DNA of 64,000 nucleotides from Paramesorhizobium endophyticum (GTDB taxonomy: Bacteria; Pseudomonadota; Alphaproteobacteria; Rhizobiales; Rhizobiaceae): contig NZ_BMHH01000007.1 in assembly GCF_014640615.1 (NCBI RefSeq), positions 1 to 64,000 on the forward strand, read 5' to 3'. The notes beneath the pieces are model-generated. The model saw only the letters and a program-made list of their open reading frames with translations, searched no databases and had not been told where the DNA came from. Below, in pieces: positions 9,318-17,923 of this stretch (positions within the stretch are counted from its first letter, which is position 1; every line of letters begins with the position of its first letter). A program made the position numbers and the translations under genes.

Positions 9318-9390
9318 GTAACGATTGTTACGATAACGATTGGTATGAAATTTGACAGAAGTGGTCAAGGGATTTAATAATGATCATTAT
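9318..9390. promoter_or_regulatory. candidate TetR operators between SDR and tetR
   Basis: Two palindromes lie in the divergent intergenic region: GTAAC-gatt-GTTAC (9318-9331), next to a second AACGATT word, and a perfect 14-bp palindrome ATAATGATCATTAT (9377-9390) only 20 bp before the tetR start. Placement between divergent SDR and TetR genes suggests autoregulation and SDR repression. Confidence 0.5.
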
Positions 9391-9410
9391 GAAATGAGAG
9401 GATTGAGCCG

Positions 9411-10022
9411 ATGGGACGCCATCGCGAATTTGACGTGGACAAAGCGCTGGACGCCGTGTTGTGCGTGTTCTGGCGCAAGGGCTATGAAGGGGCTTCCTAT
9501 GCCGACCTGACGGCGGCGGCGGGTGTCGAGCGACCCGCGCTCTATTCTGCCTTCGGCAACAAGGAGGCGATGTTCCGCCTTGTGCTGGCGCGCTATTACG
9601 AGCGCTATCTCAATTATTTTCCGGCGGCGCTTGAGCTCCCCACGGCGCGGGACGTAGCCGCGTATCTTCTCCACCGCGCCGTCGATCTCCACACCCGCTA
9701 CCCCGAACATCCGGGATGCCTGGGGGTGAACGGCGTATTGGCAGGGTCGGATGAGGCGGAGCCCGTCCGGCAGGCCCTCATAGAAGCGCGCGCGGCCGGC
9801 GAGGCGCAACTGCGCGAACGCTTCGAGCGCGCGAAGGCCGAGGGGGATTTACCCGATACCGCCAAACCCGCCGCCCTCGCCGCGTTCATTCTGGCCGTCC
9901 TCCACGGTATGGCGGTGCAAGCCAAGGCCGGGTTCAGCCGGGAAATGCTGGAGGCCGTTGCCGAGCAGGCGCTGTCGACATGGCCGACGGGCGGGGGCAG
10001 GCCGTCGGTGAGGGTGATTTGA
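9411..10022 (+). CDS. TetR/AcrR family transcriptional regulator
   Basis: A 203-residue repressor. The N-terminal helix-turn-helix is at about residues 8-55 (FDVDKALDAVLCVFWRKGYE, then GASYADLTAAAGVERPALYS and AFGNKEAMFRLVLARYYERY), of the subgroup beginning MGRHREFD. The C-terminal helices form the ligand and dimer domain, ending PALAAFILAVLHGMAVQAKA-like helices. It is divergent from the SDR gene and should control it and itself; the ligand is unknown. The MFS gene downstream is convergent and so is not part of its transcript. Confidence 0.92.
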   Translation: MGRHREFDVDKALDAVLCVFWRKGYEGASYADLTAAAGVERPALYSAFGNKEAMFRLVLARYYERYLNYFPAALELPTARDVAAYLLHRAVDLHTRYPEHPGCLGVNGVLAGSDEAEPVRQALIEARAAGEAQLRERFERAKAEGDLPDTAKPAALAAFILAVLHGMAVQAKAGFSREMLEAVAEQALSTWPTGGGRPSVRVI

Positions 10023-10070
10023 GCGGTAGGCCGTCAAGGTGTTTTAGGGCGCGCCGACGCTTTCCGCCTC

Positions 10071-11321
10071 TTACTCCACCACCTGCCTCCGCTCATGTAT
10101 CGCCAGCAGGGCGAGTGCGGCAAGGCAGGCGATGCTCACGGGCACCACGATCCAGTTGAGCACATCCCAGCCATAGGCGGTCAGGGTCGTGCCGGACAGG
10201 AGCGAGGCGATGGCGACGGTGCCGAAGAGGAGGAAATCGTGCAGGCCCTCGATCTTTCCCTTTTCGGAGCGGCGGTAGGTTTCCGTCACCATGGTGGTGG
10301 CGCCGATGAAGCCGAAATTCCAGCCGATCCCGAGCAGGATGAGGGCGAGCCAGAAATTCCAGAGCGCGATGCCGGCGAGCGCGACAGCCGCGCAAGCGAG
10401 CAGCAGAAGAAGCCCGGCGGCGACCACCGCCTCCTTGCCGAAGCGCCCGATCAGCCGCCCGGTGAAGAAGCTCGGCCCGAACATGGCCAGCACGTGCCAC
10501 TGGATGCCGAGCGTCGCCTCGTCGGTGGAAAGGCCGCAGCCGACCATGGCGAGCGGCGCGCCGGTCATGACGAAGCTCATCAGCGCATAGGTGACGATGG
10601 CGCAGAAAAGCGCCACGAAAAAGCGCGGCTGGGAAATGATGGTCTTGAGCGGACGGGCCGGCAGGCTATCTTCCTCCACCACCGTCGCGACATGACTTTT
10701 CAGGCGCAGCAGTGACAGGATGCCGATGCCTGCCACCCCGATAACGCCAACCGAGAGGAAAGCTCCGGCGAACATCACCGGCTCGAACAGGTCGCGGGTG
10801 TAGATAACGGCCATGGGGCCAAGGACGGCGGCGAACACGCCACCCGTCATCACCCAGGACACGGCTTTGGGCTTGAAGGCGGACGGCGCATCGTCGGTGG
10901 CGGCAAAGCGGTATTGCTGGACGAAGGCGCTGCCGAGGCCGATGCCGAGCAGCCCCGCGACGAACAGCCAGAAATCGCCCCGGAACAGCGCGAGCGCCGC
11001 GACGATGCCGCCCAGCGACGTCACCGCCGCCCCGGCCATGAAGCCATGCCGCCGCCCGATCCGCCGCATCAGCGCGGCGGCTGGGAGCATCCCCAATGCG
11101 GTGCCGATGCTGAAGCCGGTGACGGGTGCGGTGGCGAGGGATTTGTCGAGTTCCAGCAGGTAATAACCCGCCAGCCCGCCCATGGAGATGGCGATGGGCG
11201 AGGCGCTGCCGACAACAGCCTGCGCCACCGCCAGGATGAAGGCGGTCCGTTTGGCTTCGGTTTCGGCGGAGGGCTGGCTTGTGGCTAGGGCGTGGGACAC
11301 GGGATTTTCCTGACTTATCAC
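10071..11321 (-). CDS. major facilitator superfamily transporter
   Basis: Inner-membrane transporter of 416 residues with about 12 hydrophobic helices and the MFS loop 2-3 motif in MRRIGRRHGFMAGA, repeated as GRLIGRFGKEAVVA after helix 8. Substrate unknown. The arrangement resembles the YnfM/Bcr-like drug efflux group only in general. It stands alone on the minus strand, convergent with tetR. The start at 11321 is the only one leaving an N-terminal cytoplasmic tail of usual length; internal Met candidates would cut into helix 1. Confidence 0.88.
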   Translation of the reverse strand: MISQENPVSHALATSQPSAETEAKRTAFILAVAQAVVGSASPIAISMGGLAGYYLLELDKSLATAPVTGFSIGTALGMLPAAALMRRIGRRHGFMAGAAVTSLGGIVAALALFRGDFWLFVAGLLGIGLGSAFVQQYRFAATDDAPSAFKPKAVSWVMTGGVFAAVLGPMAVIYTRDLFEPVMFAGAFLSVGVIGVAGIGILSLLRLKSHVATVVEEDSLPARPLKTIISQPRFFVALFCAIVTYALMSFVMTGAPLAMVGCGLSTDEATLGIQWHVLAMFGPSFFTGRLIGRFGKEAVVAAGLLLLLACAAVALAGIALWNFWLALILLGIGWNFGFIGATTMVTETYRRSEKGKIEGLHDFLLFGTVAIASLLSGTTLTAYGWDVLNWIVVPVSIACLAALALLAIHERRQVVE

Positions 11322-11348
11322 GCTTAATCTGATCAGCGTCTTAGGACT

Positions 11349-11933
11349 TCACCACGCCGGAGCGGTGGAAACGGCCCGCGACTTCCATTCCTTAGCAAGG
11401 ACGGCATAAATGTATTCATCGCCCCAGACGTCATTAAAGCGATCGTTCTCAATCAAATGAGCCTCGCGACGTAAACCTAAACGCTCCACAACCCCGACCG
11501 AGCCTTTGTTCGCCGCATCCAGCCGGGCGAAAATTCGATGAAACCCGAACTCGGAAAATCCTATGCCGATCACCGCCGCGACTGCCTCTGTCGCATATCC
11601 ATTTCCGGCAAAGGTGGGATTGAAGACATATCCAACCTCGCCTTGCAGCGCATCCTTGCTCGCCAGCTTCAACAAGACTTCCCCAAGCAAGGCTTCATCA
11701 TCTTTCCGCACAGCAGCCAGTCGATAAATATCACCGTCCTGCGTGAATGAGGCACTGAGTATTTTTAAGAACTTCTCCACCAAAGCGTCTCCAGTTGGAG
11801 GCGCTTTATAGAGATAACGATAAACGTCCTGTAGAGAGTGGTACGCGGCATAGCCAGGAAAATCACTCTCTACAAAACTGCGTAGCACAAGGCGGTCTGT
11901 TGAGAGCGCTACGCTCGATCCCTGAAGCTGCAT
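11349..11933 (-). CDS. GNAT family N-acetyltransferase
   Basis: Acetyltransferase of 194 residues of the RimJ/RimL type (TDRLVLRSFVESDFPGYAAY at the N-terminus). The acetyl-CoA site appears as VFNPTFAGNGYATEAVAAVI near residues 105-125, with the later N/V segment NKGSVGVVERLGLRREAHLI. I chose the ATG at 11933 because GGGAGG stands 4 nt before it; an upstream ATG at 11945 lies inside that ribosome site. Acceptor substrate unknown. Base composition is visibly lower in GC than its neighbours, as is that of the next gene, hinting that both were acquired. Confidence 0.85.
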   Translation of the reverse strand: MQLQGSSVALSTDRLVLRSFVESDFPGYAAYHSLQDVYRYLYKAPPTGDALVEKFLKILSASFTQDGDIYRLAAVRKDDEALLGEVLLKLASKDALQGEVGYVFNPTFAGNGYATEAVAAVIGIGFSEFGFHRIFARLDAANKGSVGVVERLGLRREAHLIENDRFNDVWGDEYIYAVLAKEWKSRAVSTAPAW

Positions 11934-11963
11934 CAATCCTCCCATACGACTAGCGGCGGCAAC

Positions 11964-12452
11964 TTAGTTGCAGATTGCCAAAATCTCATCAACGACGCGG
12001 GCAAGCGAAGCCGTAGCGTCGATTGTGATTGCGTTCTTTGGGACACCCTCTTTGGTGGCATGTAGTCGCGCAATGAATTCCCGTTCGCTTGCCTTCCCGC
12101 CAAACTCGCTTTCAGGTCGAGCGGCAAGGCGGCGGTGCAAGGTATCTAAATCAACTTCAAGAACGAAAACTCTATCGAACAGATCAATGAAACAGTTCAA
12201 ATTCCTGAATCCGCCGCAAAAGAACGACGCCTGATGACTTTGGCCCGCCACCAAAGCCGTGACCTTATCAACATCCCAAATATGATGTTCATGGGTGAAT
12301 CCGTCCAAAGGCTCGCCGGTTTCTGGATCGCCCTGATAGGCCAATTCCCTGTCGCCATGAATGGCGTGATAGCCGCGTCGGCTCAGTTCATCGCAGACTG
12401 AGGTCTTGCCGGTGCCAGAAACGCCTTCGATAAGATAATTTCTGACACCCAT
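11964..12452 (-). CDS. small P-loop ATPase/kinase-like protein
   Basis: A 162-residue nucleotide-binding protein. The Walker A loop GVSGTGKTS sits at residues 10-18, directly after the first strand, and a hydrophobic strand FDRVFVLEVDLDTLHRRLAA resembles the nucleoside/shikimate-kinase fold. Start: the frame is open upstream into nusB, but ATG at 12452 gives MGVRNYLIEG directly before the P-loop. It lies 19 bp downstream of nusB and 30 bp upstream of the GNAT gene. Substrate unknown; a kinase or adenylate-kinase-like role is inferred only from fold features. Confidence 0.75.
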   Translation of the reverse strand: MGVRNYLIEGVSGTGKTSVCDELSRRGYHAIHGDRELAYQGDPETGEPLDGFTHEHHIWDVDKVTALVAGQSHQASFFCGGFRNLNCFIDLFDRVFVLEVDLDTLHRRLAARPESEFGGKASEREFIARLHATKEGVPKNAITIDATASLARVVDEILAICN

Positions 12453-12471
12453 TTCACAAAACTCCCAGCGT

Positions 12472-12969
12472 CTACCCGCCCTTTTGCCCGCGGCTTTCGC
12501 CACGTATCCGGAAGGCAAGCCTGTCGAGAACCGCGTTGACGAGCTTGGGCTCGTCTTCGGTGAAGAACGCCTTGGCGATATCGACATATTCCGAGACGAT
12601 GACGGCGGTCGGCACGTCCTTGCGGTCCTTGAGTTCCCAGCAGCCGGCACGAAGGATGGCGCGGAGGGTGGAGTCGAGGCGTGAGAGCGGCCAATCCTCC
12701 GTCAGCGCATCGCGGATCATCGGGTCGAGCTTCAGCTGGTCGGTGACGACGCCCGAGAGAATCGCGCGGAACCATTGCGGGTCGGCTTCCAGATATTGCG
12801 CGCCGTCCACTTCCTTGCCGAGCCGGTGGGCCTCGTATTCCGCGACGACCTCAAGCACGCCCGTGCCGGCCACATCCATTTGATAGAGCGCCTGTACGGC
12901 GGCGAGACGGGCGGCGCCGCGCTTGTTGGCCGGTCGGTGAGCGGGCCGGCCTTCGGGGGTAGAAGCCAT
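12472..12969 (-). CDS. nusB: transcription antitermination factor NusB
   Basis: NusB, 165 residues, binds boxA RNA with S10 (NusE) in rRNA antitermination complexes. The all-helical fold is visible: [20 protein letters not shown], a central [17 protein letters not shown], and the closing [20 protein letters not shown] and [14 protein letters not shown], which is the most conserved family block. The short N-terminal extension before RGAAR and basic tail are normal for Rhizobiales. It follows ribH by 4 bp on the same strand, the common ribH-nusB pairing, implying co-transcription. Confidence 0.95.
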   Translation of the reverse strand: MASTPEGRPAHRPANKRGAARLAAVQALYQMDVAGTGVLEVVAEYEAHRLGKEVDGAQYLEADPQWFRAILSGVVTDQLKLDPMIRDALTEDWPLSRLDSTLRAILRAGCWELKDRKDVPTAVIVSEYVDIAKAFFTEDEPKLVNAVLDRLAFRIRGESRGQKGG

Positions 12970-12973
12970 TTCG

Positions 12974-13423
12974 TCAGGCTCCCAGTTTTTCGCGCAATTT
13001 GATCATGGTCAGCGCGGCGCGGGCGGCGAACCCACCCTTGTCTCCATCCTCGCGGCGGGCGCGAACCCAGGCTTGCTCCTCATTCTCCACCGTCAGGATC
13101 CCATTGCCGATGGCGATGCCTTCCTCGACGGAGAGATCCATCAGCGCGCGCGCCGATTCGCCTGCAACGATGTCGAAATGATAGGTCTCGCCCCTGATAA
13201 CGCAGCCCAGCGCGACGAAGCCGTCATAATCGGTTTCGCCATCGAGGGTGAAGGAAATGACCGCCGGGACTTCGAGCGCGCCGGGAACCGTCACCACATC
13301 ATAGGTCGCACCCGCTTCATCGAGCGCCGCCTTGGCGCCGGTGAGCAGTGCGTCGGCCAGATCATCGTAAAACCGGGCTTCGACAATAAGCAAATGCGGC
13401 GCGCGCGCCTTGTTCGTGGCCAT
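12974..13423 (-). CDS. ribH: 6,7-dimethyl-8-ribityllumazine synthase
   Basis: Lumazine synthase, 149 residues, joins 5-amino-6-ribitylaminouracil with dihydroxybutanone phosphate in riboflavin synthesis. Family motifs: [15 protein letters not shown] (substrate loop), [19 protein letters not shown] with the catalytic histidine, and [21 protein letters not shown] with a conserved arginine. Brucella is known to carry two lumazine synthases; the location beside nusB and ribE/ribD suggests this is the housekeeping RibH1-type copy. No FMN riboswitch was recognised upstream. Confidence 0.93.
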   Translation of the reverse strand: MATNKARAPHLLIVEARFYDDLADALLTGAKAALDEAGATYDVVTVPGALEVPAVISFTLDGETDYDGFVALGCVIRGETYHFDIVAGESARALMDLSVEEGIAIGNGILTVENEEQAWVRARREDGDKGGFAARAALTMIKLREKLGA

Positions 13424-13589
13424 AAGGGTGCTCCATGACGGGTTTCGCGCGGCCAGCGACAGGGCCGCAAAATTGGGGGCGGAAATCAGGTCCGCATATT
13501 GGCAACCGCTCTAGAGCAGGATGCGATGAATTTCAATGAGGCATGCTGCCTTAGAGCAATTTAAGAGTTTTCACTTTTTGATGGATGCG

Positions 13590-13753
13590 GGCTCGCATCC
13601 TCCTTCCCCCTTGCGGGGAAGGTGGCTGCGGAGCAGACGGATGGGGGTGGTTACGCTTGCACTACGGTCTGCGAAGCAAGCGCAAACGTCACCACCCCCA
13701 TCCGCCCGCTGACGCGGGCACCTTCCCCGCAAGGGGGAAGGAGGGTGCGAGCC
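13590..13753. repeat. inverted-repeat element, family 2, copy 2
   Basis: A 164-bp element with ~35-bp terminal inverted repeats (13590-13624 against 13719-13753, one mismatch) beginning GGCTCGCA and continuing CTCCTTCCCCCTTGCGGGG. The interior shares GCGCAAACGTCACCACCCCC with the copy at 8315-8465. Its right end runs to the first base of the ribE stop codon, so ribE transcripts end in this hairpin. The rest of the 13424-13589 gap contains short AT-richer sequence starting ctctagagcagg with no gene. Confidence 0.8.
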
Positions 13754-14367
13754 TACGCCTCCTTCGGATACTGCGCGAGCCGAGCGGCATATCGCGCGAG
13801 CTGGTCGATCTCGATGTTGACCTTGTCGCCCACCTTGCGCTCGCCCCAGGTGGTGACCTCGAGCGAATGGCGGATCAGGAGAACATCGAACACATTGCCA
13901 TCGACGCCGTTGACCGTCAGCGAGGTGCCATCGAGCGCGACCGAGCCTTTTTGCGCGATGAAGGGCGCCAGGGACTCCGGCGCGCGGATGCGGAAGCGGA
14001 CGGCGTCACCCTCCTCTTTCCGCTCGATGATTTCGGCCTGCCCATCGACATGGCCCGACACCAGATGCCCGCCCATCTCGTCGCCCAGCTTCAGCGAGCG
14101 CTCGAGATTGATGCACGTTCCGGATTTCCATGTGCCGAGCGTCGTCAGGCGCAGCGCCTCTTCCCAGGCTTCCACCTCGAACCAGCGGGCGTTGGAGCCT
14201 TTTTCCGGCAGGGCGACGACGGTCAGGCACACCCCGGCGCAGGCGATGGATGCGCCGAGCGCGATGGTGTCGGGGTCGTAATTCGTTTCGATACGCAGAT
14301 GAACGCCCTCGTTCAGTTGCTTGATGCGATCGACTTTGCCGATATCGGTTACGATACCTGTAAACAT
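13753..14367 (-). CDS. ribE: riboflavin synthase alpha subunit
   Basis: Riboflavin synthase, 204 residues, dismutates two dimethylribityllumazine molecules to riboflavin. It has the duplicated barrel: first half begins MFTGIVTDIGKVDRIKQL with the SIACAGVCLTVVAL block, second half repeats it as GHLVSGHVDGQAEIIER and GSVALDGTSLTVNGV. The start overlaps the ribD stop by one base (TGATG), implying translational coupling. The stop lies at the edge of a family 2 inverted repeat. Sometimes named ribC in this group. Confidence 0.95.
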   Translation of the reverse strand: MFTGIVTDIGKVDRIKQLNEGVHLRIETNYDPDTIALGASIACAGVCLTVVALPEKGSNARWFEVEAWEEALRLTTLGTWKSGTCINLERSLKLGDEMGGHLVSGHVDGQAEIIERKEEGDAVRFRIRAPESLAPFIAQKGSVALDGTSLTVNGVDGNVFDVLLIRHSLEVTTWGERKVGDKVNIEIDQLARYAARLAQYPKEA

Positions 14368-15491
14368 CAGGGCTTCCTCCTGAACTCGGTGAAGCGATCG
14401 GCGCCGAAACGCGCCTCGCGGGTAATCACAAAACTATCGGCGATATGGGGGCGCAGGCCGGGCACGGCAACCCCGTTTTCTCCGCCGATCGCATCCGGCC
14501 CCTCCAGAAGCGCGATGCGGTCGACCAGCCCTTCGCTCAGGAACTGGTTGGCAATCTCTCCGCCTCCTTCCACCATGACGGTGGCGATGCCTTGCGCGGC
14601 CAGATCCTCCAGCAGTTCCGGCAGGGCGATGCGGCCGTCGACGCTTTCCGTCGCCAGAATCCGGCAACCAGCATCGATCATCGTCTGCTTCTTGCGCGGA
14701 TCCGCATTGGCATCGCAGGCGATCCAGACGGGAACCGCGGAAGCGGAAACCACCAGCGCGGATGAAAGCGGCAGGCGCAAATCGCTGTCGAGCACGATGC
14801 GGACAGGCGAGCGTTTTTCGAGGCCCGGCAGGCGGCAGGTCAGCATGGGGTCGTCGGCAAGCACGGTGCCGATGCCGACGAGGATTGCATCGCTCTCCGC
14901 CCGCATCATATGGGTCTGCGCCCATGAGACCGGACCGGTGATTGCCACCTGCCCCTCGCCCCGGCGCCCGATCATGCCATCGGCGGAAAGGGCGAGCTTC
15001 AGCGTCACCTCCGGGCGCTTCTTGCGCGAGCGCATGAGATAGCCGGCCATGACATCAGCAGCCTTATCGGCCAGCACGCCTTCGGCGACTTCGAGGCCGC
15101 CGGCGCGCAATATGGCGTATCCCTTCCCGGAGACGCGGTCGTCCGGGTCGGTCGCGGCTGCTACGACGCGCGTCACGCCCGCGGCGACGAGAGCCTCGGC
15201 GCAGGGCGGGGTGCGGCCATGATGGGCGCATGGCTCGAGGGTAACGTAGGCCGTGGCTCCCCTCGCCTTCTCGCCGGCCTCGGCGATGGCCTCCGTCTCG
15301 GCGTGGGGCCTGCCGCCTATCGCCGTGACGCCGCGCCCGACAATGACCGGCCCGTTGCCATCGTCACGAACGATAAGGGTGGCGACGGAGGGATTGGTGC
15401 CGGTCAATCCGAGATGACGGCGCGAATAGCGGATGGCGGCGGCCATGAACCGCAGATCGTCTTTGCTGATGCGTGTATCGGCCCCCGCCAT
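14367..15491 (-). CDS. ribD: bifunctional riboflavin deaminase/reductase RibD
   Basis: RibD, 374 residues, carries out the deamination and side-chain reduction steps of riboflavin synthesis. N-terminal cytidine-deaminase-like zinc site: H63 and E65 in RPHAETEA, then C88 and C97 in LEPCAHHGRTPPC. C-terminal reductase half starts near residue 150 (RPEVTLKLALSADGMIG) with the NADPH-binding region ESDAILVGIGTVLADDP and VMVEGGGEIANQFL. It sits 5 bp downstream of nrdR and overlaps ribE by one base, forming the operon nrdR-ribD-ribE. Confidence 0.95.
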   Translation of the reverse strand: MAGADTRISKDDLRFMAAAIRYSRRHLGLTGTNPSVATLIVRDDGNGPVIVGRGVTAIGGRPHAETEAIAEAGEKARGATAYVTLEPCAHHGRTPPCAEALVAAGVTRVVAAATDPDDRVSGKGYAILRAGGLEVAEGVLADKAADVMAGYLMRSRKKRPEVTLKLALSADGMIGRRGEGQVAITGPVSWAQTHMMRAESDAILVGIGTVLADDPMLTCRLPGLEKRSPVRIVLDSDLRLPLSSALVVSASAVPVWIACDANADPRKKQTMIDAGCRILATESVDGRIALPELLEDLAAQGIATVMVEGGGEIANQFLSEGLVDRIALLEGPDAIGGENGVAVPGLRPHIADSFVITREARFGADRFTEFRRKP

Positions 15492-15496
15492 AGTGC

Positions 15497-15982
15497 TTAC
15501 TCCTCGACGAAATCACCGTCCGGCAGCTTGTCCAGCGCGGTCAGTTCGTCGATCACGCTGTGGAAATCGCGCGCCTGGCGGAAATTGCGATAGACCGAGG
15601 CGAAGCGGATATAGGCGATATCGTCGATGCCCTTGAGCGCGTCCATGACGAGACGGCCGATTTCCTCGGATTCCACCTCCGCCTCGCCGGAGCTTTCCAG
15701 CTGGCGGACGATGCCGGAAATGGCGCGCTCGACGCGGTCAGGATCAACCTGGCGCTTGCGCAACGCCACCTCGACCGACCGCATCAGCTTGTCGCGGTCG
15801 AAAGGAACCCGCCGCCCGCTCTTCTTGATGACCAGAAGCTCGCGCAGCTGCACGCGCTCGAATGTGGTGAAGCGCCCGCCGCAAACCGAGCAGACCCTGC
15901 GCCTGCGGATCACCGCCCCGTCTTCAGCGGGGCGGGAGTCTTTCACTTGTGTGTCTTCCGACTGGCAATAGGGACAACGCAT
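15497..15982 (-). CDS. nrdR: transcriptional repressor NrdR
   Basis: NrdR, 161 residues, senses ATP/dATP and represses ribonucleotide reductase genes through NrdR boxes. The zinc ribbon uses C3, C6, C31 and C34 (MRCPYCQ ... CSVCGGRF), followed by the ATP-cone domain beginning [17 protein letters not shown] near residue 50. Length is standard. It heads the nrdR-ribD-ribE run; glyA lies upstream on the same strand after about 490 bp of repeats. No NrdR-regulated reductase gene lies in the window. Confidence 0.97.
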   Translation of the reverse strand: MRCPYCQSEDTQVKDSRPAEDGAVIRRRRVCSVCGGRFTTFERVQLRELLVIKKSGRRVPFDRDKLMRSVEVALRKRQVDPDRVERAISGIVRQLESSGEAEVESEEIGRLVMDALKGIDDIAYIRFASVYRNFRQARDFHSVIDELTALDKLPDGDFVEE

Positions 15983-16036
15983 GAACTTCTTTCGCCGTGA
16001 TTCCTTAATGAGACACTAGGATATAACGGCTTGATA

Positions 16037-16111
16037 ATGAACCGCGCAATTGCCGGCTGTACCGGCGAAATAATCACATATGGCGTGATTAGGATGTTGA
16101 GCGCGGTTCAT
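16037..16111. repeat. nested inverted repeat upstream of nrdR
   Basis: Outer arms ATGAACCGCGC (16037-16047) and GCGCGGTTCAT (16101-16111) enclose two smaller palindromes, GCCGG-ctgta-CCGGC and TAATCAC-atatg-gc-GTGATTA. It could be a small dispersed element or a structured leader on the nrdR side; only one copy is in the window. Confidence 0.6.
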
Positions 16112-16164
16112 GCTTTGATGGAATCGTCTCAATTCCGTTTTGGAGCCCTTGTTGTCATGGAGAG

Positions 16165-16324
16165 GTAGAGGAATGGATCCCAGTGACAAGCACTGGGATC
16201 ACGGATTGTGTTGCGGTTGGCATGACAATTTCCAACCTCTCACCCGGCAGAAGCATGTCCGGTAGGAGATAAAACCTCTCCACCCCGTCATCCCAGTGCT
16301 TGTCACTGGGATCCATTCCTCTAC
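16165..16324. repeat. 160-bp palindromic element with 35-bp perfect arms, family 3
   Basis: Arms 16165-16199 and 16290-16324 are exact reverse complements over 35 bp. Each arm is itself a palindrome (GATCCCAGTG-acaag-CACTGGGATC). The 90-bp centre has no open frame. Similar GTCATCCCAGTG words are scattered in many rhizobial genomes. It lies in the 15983-16471 gap between nrdR and glyA. Confidence 0.85.
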
Positions 16325-16415
16325 AGCGAAACTGCCGCTACGATAAATGAACGAGCCACCCGCTTCTATCTAAAGAGCAAATGCTCTAGTTGCGCCACTC
16401 TCAACGATCCACGAC

Positions 16416-16439
16416 ACTCTCCCCGCTCGCGGGGAGAGT
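16416..16439 (-). terminator. stem-loop downstream of glyA
   Basis: ACTCTCCCCGC-tc-GCGGGGAGAGT, an 11-bp perfect stem 33 bp past the glyA stop. There is no T-run, so it may be a transcript-end hairpin or a repeat fragment rather than an intrinsic terminator. Confidence 0.45.
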
Positions 16440-16471
16440 GATGGCCCAAGAAGTCTTCCGTAAGCCTTCTA

Positions 16472-17776
16472 TCAGCCCAGATACGGATAAAGGGGGAAGC
16501 GGTCGGTGAGCGCGATGACCTTCTGCTTCACGGCCTCTTCCACCGCCGCATTGCCCTCATCGGAATTGGCGGCCTTCAGGCCGTCGAGCACTTCCGAAAT
16601 CAGATTGCCGATCTCGCGGAACTCGGCCACGCCGAAGCCGCGCGTCGTGCCGGCAGGCGTACCCAGGCGTACGCCTGATGTGACGAAGGGCTTTTCCGGG
16701 TCGAAGGGAATGCCGTTCTTGTTGCAGGTGATGTTGGCGCGGCCAAGGGCGGCTTCCGCGCGCTTGCCGGTGGCGTTCTTCGGGCGCAGGTCGACCAGCA
16801 TAAGATGGTTGTCCGTGCCGCCGGAGACGATGTTAAGCCCGTTCTCCTTCAGGACATCCGCCAGCGCGCGGGCGTTTTCCACGACGTTGCGGGCATAGGT
16901 CTTGAATTCGGGCTTGAGCGCCTCGCCGAATGCCACGGCCTTCGCGGCGATCACATGCATCAGCGGACCACCCTGCAAACCGGGGAAGACCGCCGAATTG
17001 ATCTTCTTGGCGATTTCGGCGTCGTTGGTCAGAATCATGCCGCCGCGCGGGCCGCGCAGCGACTTGTGCGTCGTCGTCGTGCACACATGGGCATGGGGAA
17101 CCGGCGACGGATGCACGCCACCGGCGACGAGGCCGGCGATATGCGCCATGTCAACCATGAGATAGGCACCAACAGAATCGGCGATGGCGCGGAAGCGCTG
17201 CCAGTCCCAGAAGCGCGAATAGGCAGTGCCGCCGGCGATGATGAGCTTCGGCTTATGCTCCTGCGCCAGACGCTCGATCTCGTCCATGTCGAGGAGATTG
17301 TCGTCGCGACGCACACCATAGGACACAACGTTGAACCACTTGCCCGACATGTTGACGGGCGAGCCGTGCGTCAGGTGGCCGCCGGAATTGAGGTCGAGGC
17401 CCATGAAGGTGTCGCCGGGGTTCAGCAGGGCCAGGAACACGGCCTGATTCATCTGGCTGCCCGAATTGGGCTGCACATTGACGAATTCCGCGTCGAACAG
17501 CCGCTTGGCGCGCTCGATGGCAAGTTCCTCGGCCACGTCCACGAACTGGCAGCCGCCATAATAGCGCTTGCCCGGATAGCCCTCTGCATATTTGTTGGTC
17601 ATGATCGAGCCCTGCGCCTCAAGAACGGCGCGGGAGACGATGTTTTCCGAGGCGATCAGCTCGATCTCATGGCGCTGACGGCCAAGCTCGTTGCGGATCG
17701 CGCCGAAAAGCTCGGGATCGATCTCCTCAAGGGGAGCGTTGAAAAAGACTTCCGAGGCAGCGTTGGCCTGCGACAT
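16472..17776 (-). CDS. glyA: serine hydroxymethyltransferase
   Basis: SHMT, 434 residues, interconverts serine and glycine with tetrahydrofolate, feeding one-carbon units to purine and methionine synthesis. PLP fold type I; the Schiff-base lysine is K238 in [14 protein letters not shown], and the substrate-binding [15 protein letters not shown] and [11 protein letters not shown] blocks are intact. The frame is open to 17839, but the ATG at 17776 has GGAGGGAT 7 nt before it and gives the family start [17 protein letters not shown] stem-loop follows the stop. It appears monocistronic. Confidence 0.96.
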   Translation of the reverse strand: MSQANAASEVFFNAPLEEIDPELFGAIRNELGRQRHEIELIASENIVSRAVLEAQGSIMTNKYAEGYPGKRYYGGCQFVDVAEELAIERAKRLFDAEFVNVQPNSGSQMNQAVFLALLNPGDTFMGLDLNSGGHLTHGSPVNMSGKWFNVVSYGVRRDDNLLDMDEIERLAQEHKPKLIIAGGTAYSRFWDWQRFRAIADSVGAYLMVDMAHIAGLVAGGVHPSPVPHAHVCTTTTHKSLRGPRGGMILTNDAEIAKKINSAVFPGLQGGPLMHVIAAKAVAFGEALKPEFKTYARNVVENARALADVLKENGLNIVSGGTDNHLMLVDLRPKNATGKRAEAALGRANITCNKNGIPFDPEKPFVTSGVRLGTPAGTTRGFGVAEFREIGNLISEVLDGLKAANSDEGNAAVEEAVKQKVIALTDRFPLYPYLG

Positions 17777-17923
17777 GATAGCTATCCCTCCGGGTTGCCG
17801 GGCGTTCATCATTGGATGACGGCGCATTATCATATTCACACGCCCAAGGCCAATGGTGCAGCCGCGAAAAGCAGTGGCTGGAAAGCGGCATTGGTGGACA
17901 ACGCTGTGTGAAACGCCTTGGGC

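Noticed and set aside
13424-13752. FMN riboswitch upstream of the riboflavin genes
   Set aside because: The gap contains an inverted-repeat element and no RFN-like conserved blocks.
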